Assembly (NCBI GenBank): GCA_009829735.1
Contig: CM020620.1
Coordinates: 11,591,420-11,655,419 of the forward strand
Length of the DNA stretch: 64,000 bases
Direction: 5' to 3'
Source: Pyropia yezoensis
Taxonomy: Eukaryota; Rhodophyta; Bangiophyceae; Bangiales; Bangiaceae
Below the pieces are notes generated by a model that did no database searches, was not told the origin of the DNA, and saw nothing but the letters and a program-made list of their open reading frames with translations. Both the position numbers and the translations under genes were made by a program. This document shows positions 22,989 through 31,937 of this stretch, one piece after another; the first letter of the stretch is position 1; every line of letters begins with the position of its first letter.

Positions 22989-25106
22989 CTACTCCCGGTG
23001 TGGACGCTGCGCCGCGGGAGCGTCCTCCAGCGCTGCCTCTGCGGCACTACAGGAACCGGACGAAGGCGGGATGACGTAGTGCGGTGGGCGCGGCGCATCC
23101 AGGTATGACGCCATCGGAGTAGTACCGGTAGTTGCCGGGCGCTCCCGCTCATCCAGATATGCCTGTCGGCGCCCCTGGAAGCCAGTGAAGGTCTTTGACC
23201 ACTGCTGGGCCAAGCCATGCCTCGTCAAAGTCGCCAGAAGTTCGCCAACCACCGGGCTGTCCGACATCTGGCCGCTGTCCGCGCAAGCAAACACCGGGTC
23301 AACCACGTTGTTCAAGACGCTAGCGTAGCGGCCCAGCACCAGAGAAGTCCCGACGCCTTCGACTTGCACAGGAAGACGACTCAGCTGGTCTTCAATCCTG
23401 CCGACGTCATACTGGTCGCACGTCGGGCCACCTTGGTTCAGGTACCAGTCAGGCACCCGGAAGCGGGTAAGGCGAAGAGTCGGCGCCGGGATCTCGAACC
23501 GCCCCGAGGATTCCACTACCGGACGGTCCACGACAGCCCCGGAAACCGGAGTCCCCAACTCAAGAGGAGGCACAGGGCCGCCGACGTTTGAAGAAGGCGC
23601 CCGAGGCAGAACGGCTGGAGTAGTCGGCGACCGCACGGCCACGCCCAGACTCGCTGCAGACAAGCGCGGTGCCGGAGGAGCTTGAAGCACCGGCACAGAC
23701 GGAGCAGAGCGCAAACGCGCCGGCGACGGTCCAGGCGAAGCCACCGGGACGACAGGTGCAACAGGAGCAAGCGGAGCCGCCGCAGACGCCCGACCGACCG
23801 CCGCGGCCCATCCCGACTCTTCCACCGGCGGCCCAGCTGTCAGAAGATCGACGGCGACCGGAGCAGGAAAGCTGCCTAGCTGCGGCCACGCCGGAAGTGG
23901 TGTCGCCAGCTGCACCTTGGCCGGAGAAGACTGGTAGACCACCTGCACCCAACCGGAGCCATCCCGACGCGGGCTGCTCTGGTCGGCGATCGCGTTCAAG
24001 AAGCTCCGGTCCTGCACCGGCAGCCGACGCCGGAAGTCGATCATCGCCTGGAAGAGCTCCTTGTACTCCTCGTCCTGGCTGCACAGGAAGTCGACGGTCA
24101 ACTTGTCAACGATCCAGACCATCAGGAGGTCGGAGAGGAACCAAAGCCGGTTGGACACTAAGACCTCGTGGAGCCAGTGGTTGGCCGCCAAGACCGTCAA
24201 CTCAGAGGTGTACATCATGTACGGGATCGAGTGGATAAAGCTCTTGATCGACGCCTGGGTCAAGGCGTCCAGGAAGTACCAGGTGAAGGGGATGCTGGAT
24301 GGAGCAAACCCGACTGGGATCTCGATGTACTGCTGCTGCGGGATGACCTTGGGGTAGTACGCCGCCCGGTTGGCCTTGTCCAGCTTCCAGAACTCCTGAT
24401 GGTTGAAGCTCACGATGAAGTCACGCTGGCGGCCGCGCCGCTCGCCCTGCTCCCGTGCCGGCGACAACTTGGAATACTTCCGGGTCAGGAAGGGCGGCTC
24501 CAGAGCGACCATGCTCGGACGGGGATCGCAGTTCAGGCTCCCCGACCCCTTGAGCGCCTCGTCCCAGACCATGAGCGCCCGGTGGACGTACCCTTCCTCC
24601 TCTGGCCACCGGAGAACGGACGCAGACACGCGACGCTCGGTCAAGGGTAGATCCAGCACCAGCGCGAAGGGGAGATCCTCCAGGCGAGCAACCCAAGAGG
24701 AACACGAGAAGCTCTGGGAGCGGTCTTGTGCCAGGCGCATCTGGTCGGCCGTATGAAGACGAGTCTTGTCCATCTCGGTCAAGACCCCGCGCTGGAGTTC
24801 CTTGCGCCAGATGTCCAAGCAATCCTGTTGGCACTGGGCCGCGCTGGCGTTGCCGACCACCGTGGAGTAGCGCCGGCCCGCCAGAGGATCCTGCCCAAGA
24901 AGCATCTCCGGGAGACCCACCGGGGGGGTCTCGACCGGGTGCAACGCAGAAGCCGGGGGAGCCCGATCCGTCCCCGCCGTGGCGACCGGCGCCGGCACCA
25001 ACACTCGAGGAACCGGGGGCAGGAGAGGGGCGCGACTACCCGAGTTCTCTTCCGCAACACTCGCCGCCGGAACCACGGGCCCAGCTTGGATCTCGGAACT
25101 GGACAT
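22989..25106 (-). CDS. Antisense ORF of the Ty3 element, unknown function
   Basis: An unbroken frame of 705 codons on the strand opposite gag-pol, lying between the end of pol (22843) and the 3' LTR. It is open upstream to an ATG at 25256 inside the LTR (755 codons); the internal ATG at 25106 (MSSSEIQAG) is preferred because the upstream part is low complexity and overlaps the LTR. Layout: Ser/Pro/Ala-rich head; a folded-looking central part rich in aromatic residues (FWKLDKANRAAYYPKVI, FLDALTQASIKSFIHSIPY, WFLSDLLMVWIVDKL); a 120-residue Pro/Ala/Val linker; a C-terminal domain (DWYLNQGGPTCDQYDVGRI ...). No family recognised. A minus-strand TATAAAAC at 25814-25807 in the LTR could drive it. 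Opposite-strand ORFs in this slot are known in some plant Ty3 elements. Confidence 0.7.
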   Translation of the reverse strand: MSSSEIQAGPVVPAASVAEENSGSRAPLLPPVPRVLVPAPVATAGTDRAPPASALHPVETPPVGLPEMLLGQDPLAGRRYSTVVGNASAAQCQQDCLDIWRKELQRGVLTEMDKTRLHTADQMRLAQDRSQSFSCSSWVARLEDLPFALVLDLPLTERRVSASVLRWPEEEGYVHRALMVWDEALKGSGSLNCDPRPSMVALEPPFLTRKYSKLSPAREQGERRGRQRDFIVSFNHQEFWKLDKANRAAYYPKVIPQQQYIEIPVGFAPSSIPFTWYFLDALTQASIKSFIHSIPYMMYTSELTVLAANHWLHEVLVSNRLWFLSDLLMVWIVDKLTVDFLCSQDEEYKELFQAMIDFRRRLPVQDRSFLNAIADQSSPRRDGSGWVQVVYQSSPAKVQLATPLPAWPQLGSFPAPVAVDLLTAGPPVEESGWAAAVGRASAAAPLAPVAPVVPVASPGPSPARLRSAPSVPVLQAPPAPRLSAASLGVAVRSPTTPAVLPRAPSSNVGGPVPPLELGTPVSGAVVDRPVVESSGRFEIPAPTLRLTRFRVPDWYLNQGGPTCDQYDVGRIEDQLSRLPVQVEGVGTSLVLGRYASVLNNVVDPVFACADSGQMSDSPVVGELLATLTRHGLAQQWSKTFTGFQGRRQAYLDERERPATTGTTPMASYLDAPRPPHYVIPPSSGSCSAAEAALEDAPAAQRPHRE

Positions 25107-25235
25107 GACGTCCAGAATCCGGGGGGAACGAGAGAGCCAAGGTGAAGGAGAAGGGGGGGGGGACAGAATCGGAGCAGGTGATCGTGACCGGCTGTGCACG
25201 GTGGCACCTGGTTCGGCCCGAGGACGTGCCGGACT

Positions 25236-25245
25236 AGGGAGGGAG
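25236..25245 (+). other. Polypurine tract
   Basis: AGGGAGGGAG ends three bases before the 3' LTR, the expected place for the plus-strand primer. The bases between (CTA) slightly weaken it. Confidence 0.55.
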
Positions 25246-25248
25246 CTA

Positions 25249-25819
25249 TGTGGCATCCCTGGCCCAGACTTGGCGCCGACCCGGGACTACAACCAGAGGG
25301 CACCAGGTGCCAGAACACGCCCGCCGTGTGATGATGGTTGGCGGCCGTGGCCCTTGCCCGGCACTGGGATACGGTGGACTACGCTATCCACACGTGAGAG
25401 AGGGATTTCTGATGGGTTTTTGCATACTTGTGAGGGACTTGATTTGAGAGAACTTGAGTGTGAGATTAGTGAGTGGGAATAGAATTAGTAGTGATAGTGG
25501 CCCCCAACCTGACGAGGTTAGACTCGGGTCGGGGCCACTCGGGGGGATGGGGGGGCTACCTGGCCAGCGTGCCGAGGCTCTTCCAGATGCACGTTGAGAG
25601 GGACAGCGAGGCGCCCTTGGCCCGCGCCCTCTGGAAAAAGACAACTGCGCGTTTGCTTTCCTCTTCCCCGTGTGCACTACCGTGCGTATCTGATTGCTCT
25701 GCGAGCAGGCACGTGAGGCAACAGGCATACCACTCTCGTAGTTCCCCTTTCTGTGTTACCTGTCCCTTTCCCCCGAGGGATATTGACACGTGTCTGAGAG
25801 GATCGAGTTTTATACCACA
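25249..25819 (+). repeat. 3' LTR
   Basis: 571 bp direct copy of 16222-16792, starting TGTGGCATCC and ending TATACCACA, followed by the duplicated GGCGG. Confidence 0.95.
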
Positions 25820-26010
25820 GGCGGGTGTTGGCTGCAATGTTGATGAGTGTGCGCGGGTGGTTGCTCTCGTGGCGTTGTTGGTAGGCGGCTTGGCACGGGG
25901 CGGCTACCGCAGCGGTGCTGTTGCGATGTGGAAGCTGTAGGCAGTGGCTTGCGCGGCGGTGGTCGTGGACTGGTGACAGAGTGATAGTTTCTGTGGTTTT
26001 GTAGGTGGGC
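25820..26010. repeat. GC-rich minisatellite, right part
   Basis: Continuation of the array at 15400-16221, displaced by the retrotransposon; fades out after about 26010 into GTG-rich simple sequence. Confidence 0.5.
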
Positions 26011-26599
26011 GGGTGTGTGGGAGGCGGATGCGGTTGCGGTGCACGTGGGTGGGGGAGAATGGGAGGTGGATCCGACGACGGTATGTGTCTGTGGCAGTGT
26101 CTGACGGTGTGTGTGTGGTGCGGCGCTGACACTGTGGCGAGGCGTTGACGTCGATGCGGCGAGTGCTTGTGACTTGGTCTGTCTGTGGTGTCTGTCTGTG
26201 ACTGTGTCTGTTCACCTGATCAGGCAGCTCAAGGTGGCCCGCCTCTGTAATACGTCTACAAAAGCTTCGAGAAGTTGTGGATTACCTAAAAAAGTGAGCC
26301 AAAGTGGATCAGCAATTCCACAAGGACCGGAAGAAAAGGGACCGTCATCGGGCCTGTGCCGGATACACACTGCTATGGCCTATTCAACTCTATGTGCTTC
26401 ACACCGCAATCTAGTCTGCATTGAGGTGCATCACGGGGTGCAATGCTCATGGTGTCTGGAGCATCGCACCATTCTCGCTGTCCTTTCTCGCAGTCTGAGT
26501 TGCACGCATCAGCCTGTATCTACTGGATTTCAAAAAGGCGTTGAAATGCAAGAAAAAGTCCAGTGACATACAGTGGTTCCGGTTGCCGACGATCTGGCC
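26011..26599. other. Intergenic, no gene recognised
   Basis: GT-rich simple sequence to about 26220, then unremarkable DNA. Confidence 0.45.
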
Positions 26600-26755
26600 A
26601 GAAATCCAGTGAAAGTCTCGGATCGCACTGTTTCCACCGAAACGCAGAGCAGTCACTGGCCATTGGTGCGCCATCTGAGGCATGTCATTGGCCTGTTGTG
26701 GGTCTGTTGTTGTTATTGTCGCCATGAGAGACAATTCGGGGTTCTGCAATATCTC
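26600..26755. mobile_element. MITE family 1, partial copy
   Basis: Matches the right half of 10671-11126, including GGTGCGCCATCTGAGGCATG, GTTGTTATTGTCGCCATGAG and the end TTCGGGGTTCTGCAATA. The left half is absent or unrecognisable. Confidence 0.7.
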
Positions 26756-27841
26756 TTGTCGTGGTACATGATGACAAGTGACCGAGGCCGGCACGCATAC
26801 CAACTGTCAGACCCAAGCCGCGTCAGGTCGTAGGTGGGCGAAAACCGTACCCTCAATCAGGCGTGGCCAAGAACCCAAAGTAGCATAGCTTTGAGCAATC
26901 CGCCCAGCTAACAGTAGCTCAAACGATAGTAGTGTCATCTCGCGTCGAGGAATTGCCAAACCAATCAATGTAGCTTCCAGCCAGGCGCGATGGGAACTGA
27001 AAGCGAAGCCTTTTCGGATCAGAGCTGGAGCTATCGCACCCCCTCCCCTGCTGCCCCCCTGGCCCTGTGGTCCCTCCCGTCGAGTGCTCCCCCAGCACAT
27101 GTTTCGAGCATGAGAACATCACCGGCAGAAAAATCGGAAGCGTCGCGTTGCAGGCGCCTAACGTCGGCGCGCCACGTCAGGAGGGGGATTGCCGAAGAGA
27201 AAGAGAAGAAGCACGGTGGTGCGGCTGAAGCGCGAGCGCGCGGGTGCGCGGTGCGCCTCGCGCTTCCAGCAGGAGCACGAAGGTGCGCATTTACGCAGCC
27301 GCCCTGCACGCCACCCTCCCAAAGAGTCCCGAACGCGCCAGCACAAGTGCACACCGCTGTTGCAGGGCCGGCATCCGCGTGAGCTCGGAGGACGCTGTGG
27401 GACTCCGGGCCCAGGAGACTGACAGCGGCCGCAGCAGCTGCGGCAGCCATCTGGCCAGCTGGCAGCCTGCAGCCAGCTCACGCCCAGTTATGCGTGGACT
27501 TCTTCGTCAAAACGGGTGCATCTCATTGGTTGAAACCCCCTGGAACTCGCACGAAGACAGCCGGAAATATTCTGGACCGCGATACACCCAGGCTCCTGAG
27601 TCCGGACTGGCGGAACGGAATAACGTCAGCAATACACCATCAACAGCGCTGTGAGCTACGTTCTTTTTTACCGCAATTTTCCCCTCTTCTAACTCCTGTG
27701 CTTCACGCTGCTTCTTGGGGTGGTGAGCCAGAAGCTCGAAAGAAGCCCACCTTAACGGGGTATGCGCAGAGCTGCTGCCGCTCGGGGTTCTGCACCTGTA
27801 ATTTCTCAGCAAGGTCATACAAGTGTATGTGTTTCATATCA
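26756..27841. other. Intergenic, no gene recognised
   Basis: Frames on both strands around 27030-27480 are Arg/Ala-rich and overlap one another; none shows a family motif. Confidence 0.45.
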
Positions 27842-27940
27842 AGAACCGCACAGTTTAGACCAAATTTGTCGACTACTGGTCACCAAATCACAGAGAACCG
27901 CACAGTTAGGACCACATTCGTCGACTATTTATCACGCATT
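27842..27940 (+). repeat. Direct repeat, two units of about 53 bp
   Basis: GAACCGCACAGTT followed by a diverged block and GTCGACTA...TCAC occurs twice in tandem. Confidence 0.65.
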
Positions 27941-27944
27941 CAAT

Positions 27945-28062
27945 AGGCGCCGCTGTAGACCGAGCGGCAGAGAGCAATTCAAGCTTCATCGGGGCGACCC
28001 GGCAGTTGACAAATCACCGCCCCTATTGGCGTCACGCTGAAAGCGATTGTGAGCCACGAATT
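27945..28062 (+). repeat. Dispersed repeat, copy 2 of 2
   Basis: Same orientation and blocks as 12419-12540 (GGCGCCGCTG, CGCCCCTATTGGCGTCA, GAGCCACGAA). Probably a short element fragment. Confidence 0.6.
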
Positions 28063-29515
28063 CTCCTTCAAGCTGTCCACATCGTGTGGTGCCTAGCTAA
28101 TCACGTGCCTTGCTCTGAGGAGAGAGCGATGGTGTCACGACTGGCGTTGATCAATGTAGGACAATTGGTACAATAATGCAGCAATCCCCTCCGTATGTGC
28201 ACAAACTGTCGCTTACGGTGGGCAGGGCGCCGCCCTCTTTTTGCGCCCCCCCCCTTCCCCCTCCCGCCCCGCACCTACCCCTCATCTCCTTCCTGCGCGC
28301 GCCTGCGGGCGACGCGGCCTGGTCCGCGCGTATTCTCAATAACCGATTGTTTATGCCTTCTGATGAATGAGAACACGACAGAAAAAAAGGACGTCAACGC
28401 CGTACGCAGTTCTGGGGAAGAAGCGAAAATTGAAAAGTGGCGCCGCACCGAGAGATAGACATGCCCCGAAGAATCGCTGAAAAAAATACGTGAATGGGTA
28501 TGGATTTTGGTTCCACCGATAGACATGCTCGACGAGCTATCATAATTGGGTGAGTAACAAGTCCGAGGTGGTGAAATCTCCATGAAAATTTCGAGATCTC
28601 GCTTGCATTGCGAGCGCCCAGGAGTTAAGTTCGTCCCGTGAAAAGGAACTACGACGAATCAAACAGGTTGTCCTCAGGCTCAAGTAGTTTCATGTTGCGC
28701 AAAAAAAAAGCAGAACACGCTAGACCTCTCGTTGGACTGTGACTCAAACGCGAGATCAAAAAGAGGTCGAAGCGCGTCGGAGACCCGCCCACACGCATGT
28801 ATGCTTGGCGGACGTGCCAATACCTAAGAGTGAAGGTGGCTGTTCTCTTTTCGGTTTCTCATGACTCGAGGCTCTTGAAGAACGTCGCTTGAGCAGCGGC
28901 GTGCTTGCTTCGAAATATCGACACGTGAGATGCTGGATCGTGTAGCGCTGACGCTTTACTTCTTGGTGCCCCCGTGTGCGGCGCCACGATGGTACTTTTT
29001 CCGAGTTTTTTTCTCAAGGTCGTCCTACCAACGTAGAGAGCGACCTTCTCGCGATGAGAGACTTCTCAATGTGGCAATAGCCTGGAATGAAATAGGGGAA
29101 GAAACTCCCAAAACGCGAGGAAAAGCGGTCCTACAAATCCTTACGCCCGGACTAACATTAATCCTATCAGGACAGAGGGGAAGTGCATGACAACTTTGGA
29201 AAGCCTGTGAGCTCCTCTTGCGCACCGTGTGCCGCGTGCGGGCTGGAATGCTGTCGTAGCGGAGATAAGCTGCAACCAAGTTGGGCGTCCGCCGCGTGCC
29301 TTATTGCGCGAGACAGACCTTTAGGTGGGCTACCTTCTCGGAACTGGCTCGATTCGCATCTGTTTGGCGCCTCCGAGCCAATGGGGAGGCGTTTCCGACG
29401 TCAATTAATCGGAGGAGAGCGCGCGGAGAACTGTTGTGGGGGGCTACCCTGTGCGACGTGTACTTTAGAAGTCACAATCTCCTGACGCCTCTATCTCCGC
29501 CAGACCGACGTCAAG
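28063..29515. other. Intergenic, no gene recognised
   Basis: Moderate GC, no motif-bearing frame. A frame at 28930-29190 (86 residues) shows no recognisable domain and is not called. Confidence 0.45.
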
Positions 29516-29981
29516 TATTGCAGTAGTCTCAATTTCGGCAGTTGTGCATGTATCCGACTGCACAACAACAGATGGCTGACGGTACGTCAGCCAATGACCT
29601 TCGAAAAGGCCATGAGAACGGTGCAGTATCGCCGAAGCTCTTGAATCCCGGAAGAGCGCGACTGGCCGCAGGTCCTGGGGCTTCCCCACCAGGGAGCCCA
29701 TTGGTCAGCATACTGTTGTTCCATCCGACGATCTCTTTTTTTATTTCTCGATCTCAGGGGAGTCCTGGGCAGGAACTGTTGGGAAGCCTCGGCCGCTCTC
29801 GGTTCTGTAGTAGATCAACTAAGAGCTCGGTCGGAAATCTCCGACCCCACTGTCTGCACAACAACAGACCCCAATACGTGGCTGCCATTGGTCGCGGCAG
29901 CAGGATCTGAGGCACGCCATTGGTCAATCACTGTTGTACTCTGTCTTTGGGCAGACCGCCAAAATTGGGACGACTGCAATA
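29516..29981. mobile_element. MITE, family 2 (466 bp)
   Basis: The left end TATTGCAGTAGTCTCAATTT and the reverse of the right end, TATTGCAGTCGTCCCAATTT, are inverted copies. The terminal TATTGCA is shared with family 1, but the interior differs (GCACAACAACAGA and its inverse-like block, CCATTGGTC). No coding capacity. It ends 117 bp upstream of the Sen54 gene, so it may contribute promoter sequence. Confidence 0.7.
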
Positions 29982-30098
29982 GATTGAGAGTTCTGTCGTA
30001 AGTACTCCGCCACAAATGCACCTTCTGCATGTCGCTGTTAATTATCACGCTGCTCTTGCAATGCCAGAGAATCAACAGAAGAGAAAGTACTTACATGG

Positions 30099-31529
30099 AT
30101 GAGTGTCCTATCGTCATGCGCCACACATGTGCACGGCGACAACCGTCCTAGTTGGACGGAGCTCGCGTCTGCCATTCACAGACGACGCACGTGCCGTGTG
30201 GCCGGCCTACAGGTTGCAGAGGCTTCGTGCGTCATGGTCAAGCAGCGGAAGAACGGGGGTAAGCCTCGCAATGGCGTGCCCTGGTGGCGCAAGTTGGTCC
30301 TGCCACGCCGGGGGGTGAAGGATTCCCGCTTGCGGCCCGCGGTGGACACGCCCGAGCAGGTGGTCAAGCTGGAAAAGTAGGGTGTGGGGCGCATCACCTT
30401 TTTGTGTTGGCGCTTTGCTGTTCTACAGGCTTTGTCTGTGCGCTTTGCTGCTGTCTTGCTGGCGTTTTTTTTTTTTTTTCTCGGAGTCTGCGTGATGTGT
30501 GCGGTGAGGGTCGAGGTTCATGCTGGGCACGACGTCCACGACGTCCATGAGGACTGATGGTTCGTGGGGGATTGTGGTGCTGGTTGATGGCCTACCCGTG
30601 CTTTCGTCCCTCCCCATTATTTCCTCTTCAGGCGCCGCTCCACACTGTGGGCGGCTATCAGCGTGCCCAAGGCCTCCAAAGTAACCAATCTTGCCGTTGC
30701 CATCTGGCACGCCGCCTCGGCCCGAGCGGCTCTCGTGATCACCAAAGGCAAGGGCCCTGCTAGTATGGGTGATCATATCGAGGCTGTACAGTACTTGCAA
30801 CCGGAGGAGACGGCTTTCCTGGTAGACCGGGGCGCCCTCGACTTGCTCGTCGATGGGGTGCCCGCTTCCCAGCAGCGAGTTATGTCGCTGCTGTTGTGTC
30901 CTCCCCCAGGGGCGCCCATGACTACTCCCCCGCCCATGTCCCACGACGTGTACGCCGCCTATGGCCACCTACGACGTGTTGGCTACGTTGTGCGCCGTGC
31001 CGAGGCTGGGGTTGTGTCGGCCGCCTCTGCTGCGCTTGCGGTACCCTTGTCGGTAGGTGGCGGCGACGGCGGACTCGGCGGGCGTGGCCTTGGCGTGTCC
31101 CTGACGGTATGGAAGGCTGGGGCATTTCGGCGGCGGACTCGGTCGCCTCCCTACTTCCACGTGGCCGTGCTGCCGTACGAGTCTGCGGGCGGGGGTGGGC
31201 TTCCCTCCCACGCAGCCTTGGCCGCGCTGGTGGCGGTGGTCGCGCCGATCAAGGTGCGGCTGGCACTGGTTGAGCGCGCCACGGTGAGCTTGGTGGACGT
31301 GGGTCTGCACACTTCTGTGCCGAGGCGGCAGCCTGGGGTTATAGTCGGACGGCGTTCAGAGGGGGCATCGTGCAATGCTTCCGGTGATGTCGCTGAGGGC
31401 ACTCATGTTAAGAGTGAGCTCGAGCCGGACTTCGGTGGGCCGGAATTTGGTGATACCCGTCCGGGGGAGGACGACGCCAATGCAGGTGGCGATGTGCAAG
31501 TTGACAGTGAAGAGGACTCGGGAGAATGA
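30099..31529 (+). CDS. tRNA-splicing endonuclease subunit Sen54-like, two exons
   Basis: Sen54 is a structural subunit of the nuclear endonuclease that cuts introns from pre-tRNAs. Exon 1 (to 30376) ends in LVLPRRGVKDSRL, matching the Sen54 signature before the N-terminal domain. The intron is 30377-30631 (starts GTAGGG, ends TTCAG), with the split codon restored as AAG. Exon 2 starts 30632 and carries the core: WHAASARAALVITKGKG, YLQPEETAFLVDRGALDLL, then SHDVYAAYGHLRRVGYVVRR. The C-terminal nuclease-like fold follows (FHVAVLPYESA ... LALVERATVSLVDVGL), then an acidic tail. With the ATG at 30099 the protein is 391 residues; an in-frame ATG at 30234 would give 346. As in the family, no catalytic His is expected. 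Convergent with ATP synthase alpha, 408 bp between the ends. Confidence 0.75.
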
Positions 31530-31937
31530 CAGAGCGCAAGAGGAAGCGTGAGGCGGCTTGCACACATCATTCCAATGCTTCAAGTGCTGATCCAGGGGCT
31601 CCTGCGCAGACCAGCCTCGCGTAGATTATCCTGGCAGCTCCCACGCAGCTTGGGGCCAGTGATACTGCGACCGACGCTGTACAGGAGGCAAGGCACAAAA
31701 GGTGTGGTAATAGATCGACACGCGAGAGGCAAACACACAAAAAAAGAGTACGACCGGCTAGCCCTAGTCGACCTACCACGCGATCGTACTGCATGAAGGC
31801 GCTTCTGAGAAACACGCAGGACAGCAGCGCGCAGGAGGGCTCTTATGCTGCCCTGCAGTACCAGTGTTCAAGGGTCAACACACACAATCGCGGGCTGAAA
31901 AACAACATGATACACCCTGCGATACACCCTCCGATGC
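31530..31937. other. Intergenic between convergent genes
   Basis: 408 bp that must hold the 3' UTRs and polyadenylation signals of two converging genes. No other feature seen. Confidence 0.5.

Larger units (their letters stand above)
16222..25819 (+). mobile_element. Ty3-type LTR retrotransposon with an antisense ORF, full length
   Basis: 9.6 kb from TGTAGCATCC to TATACCACA, bounded by 571-bp direct LTRs and a 5-bp target duplication GGCGG (16217-16221 and 25820-25824). Order: 5' LTR, primer-binding site, gag, protease, reverse transcriptase/RNase H, integrase, chromodomain-like tail, opposite-strand ORF, polypurine tract, 3' LTR. The LTRs differ at about eight positions by eye (about 98.6% identical), so insertion was fairly recent. 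Gag and the antisense ORF are unbroken, but pol changes frame at least twice and has one internal stop, so this copy cannot make a full pol by itself. It sits in a GC-rich minisatellite. Confidence 0.95.
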
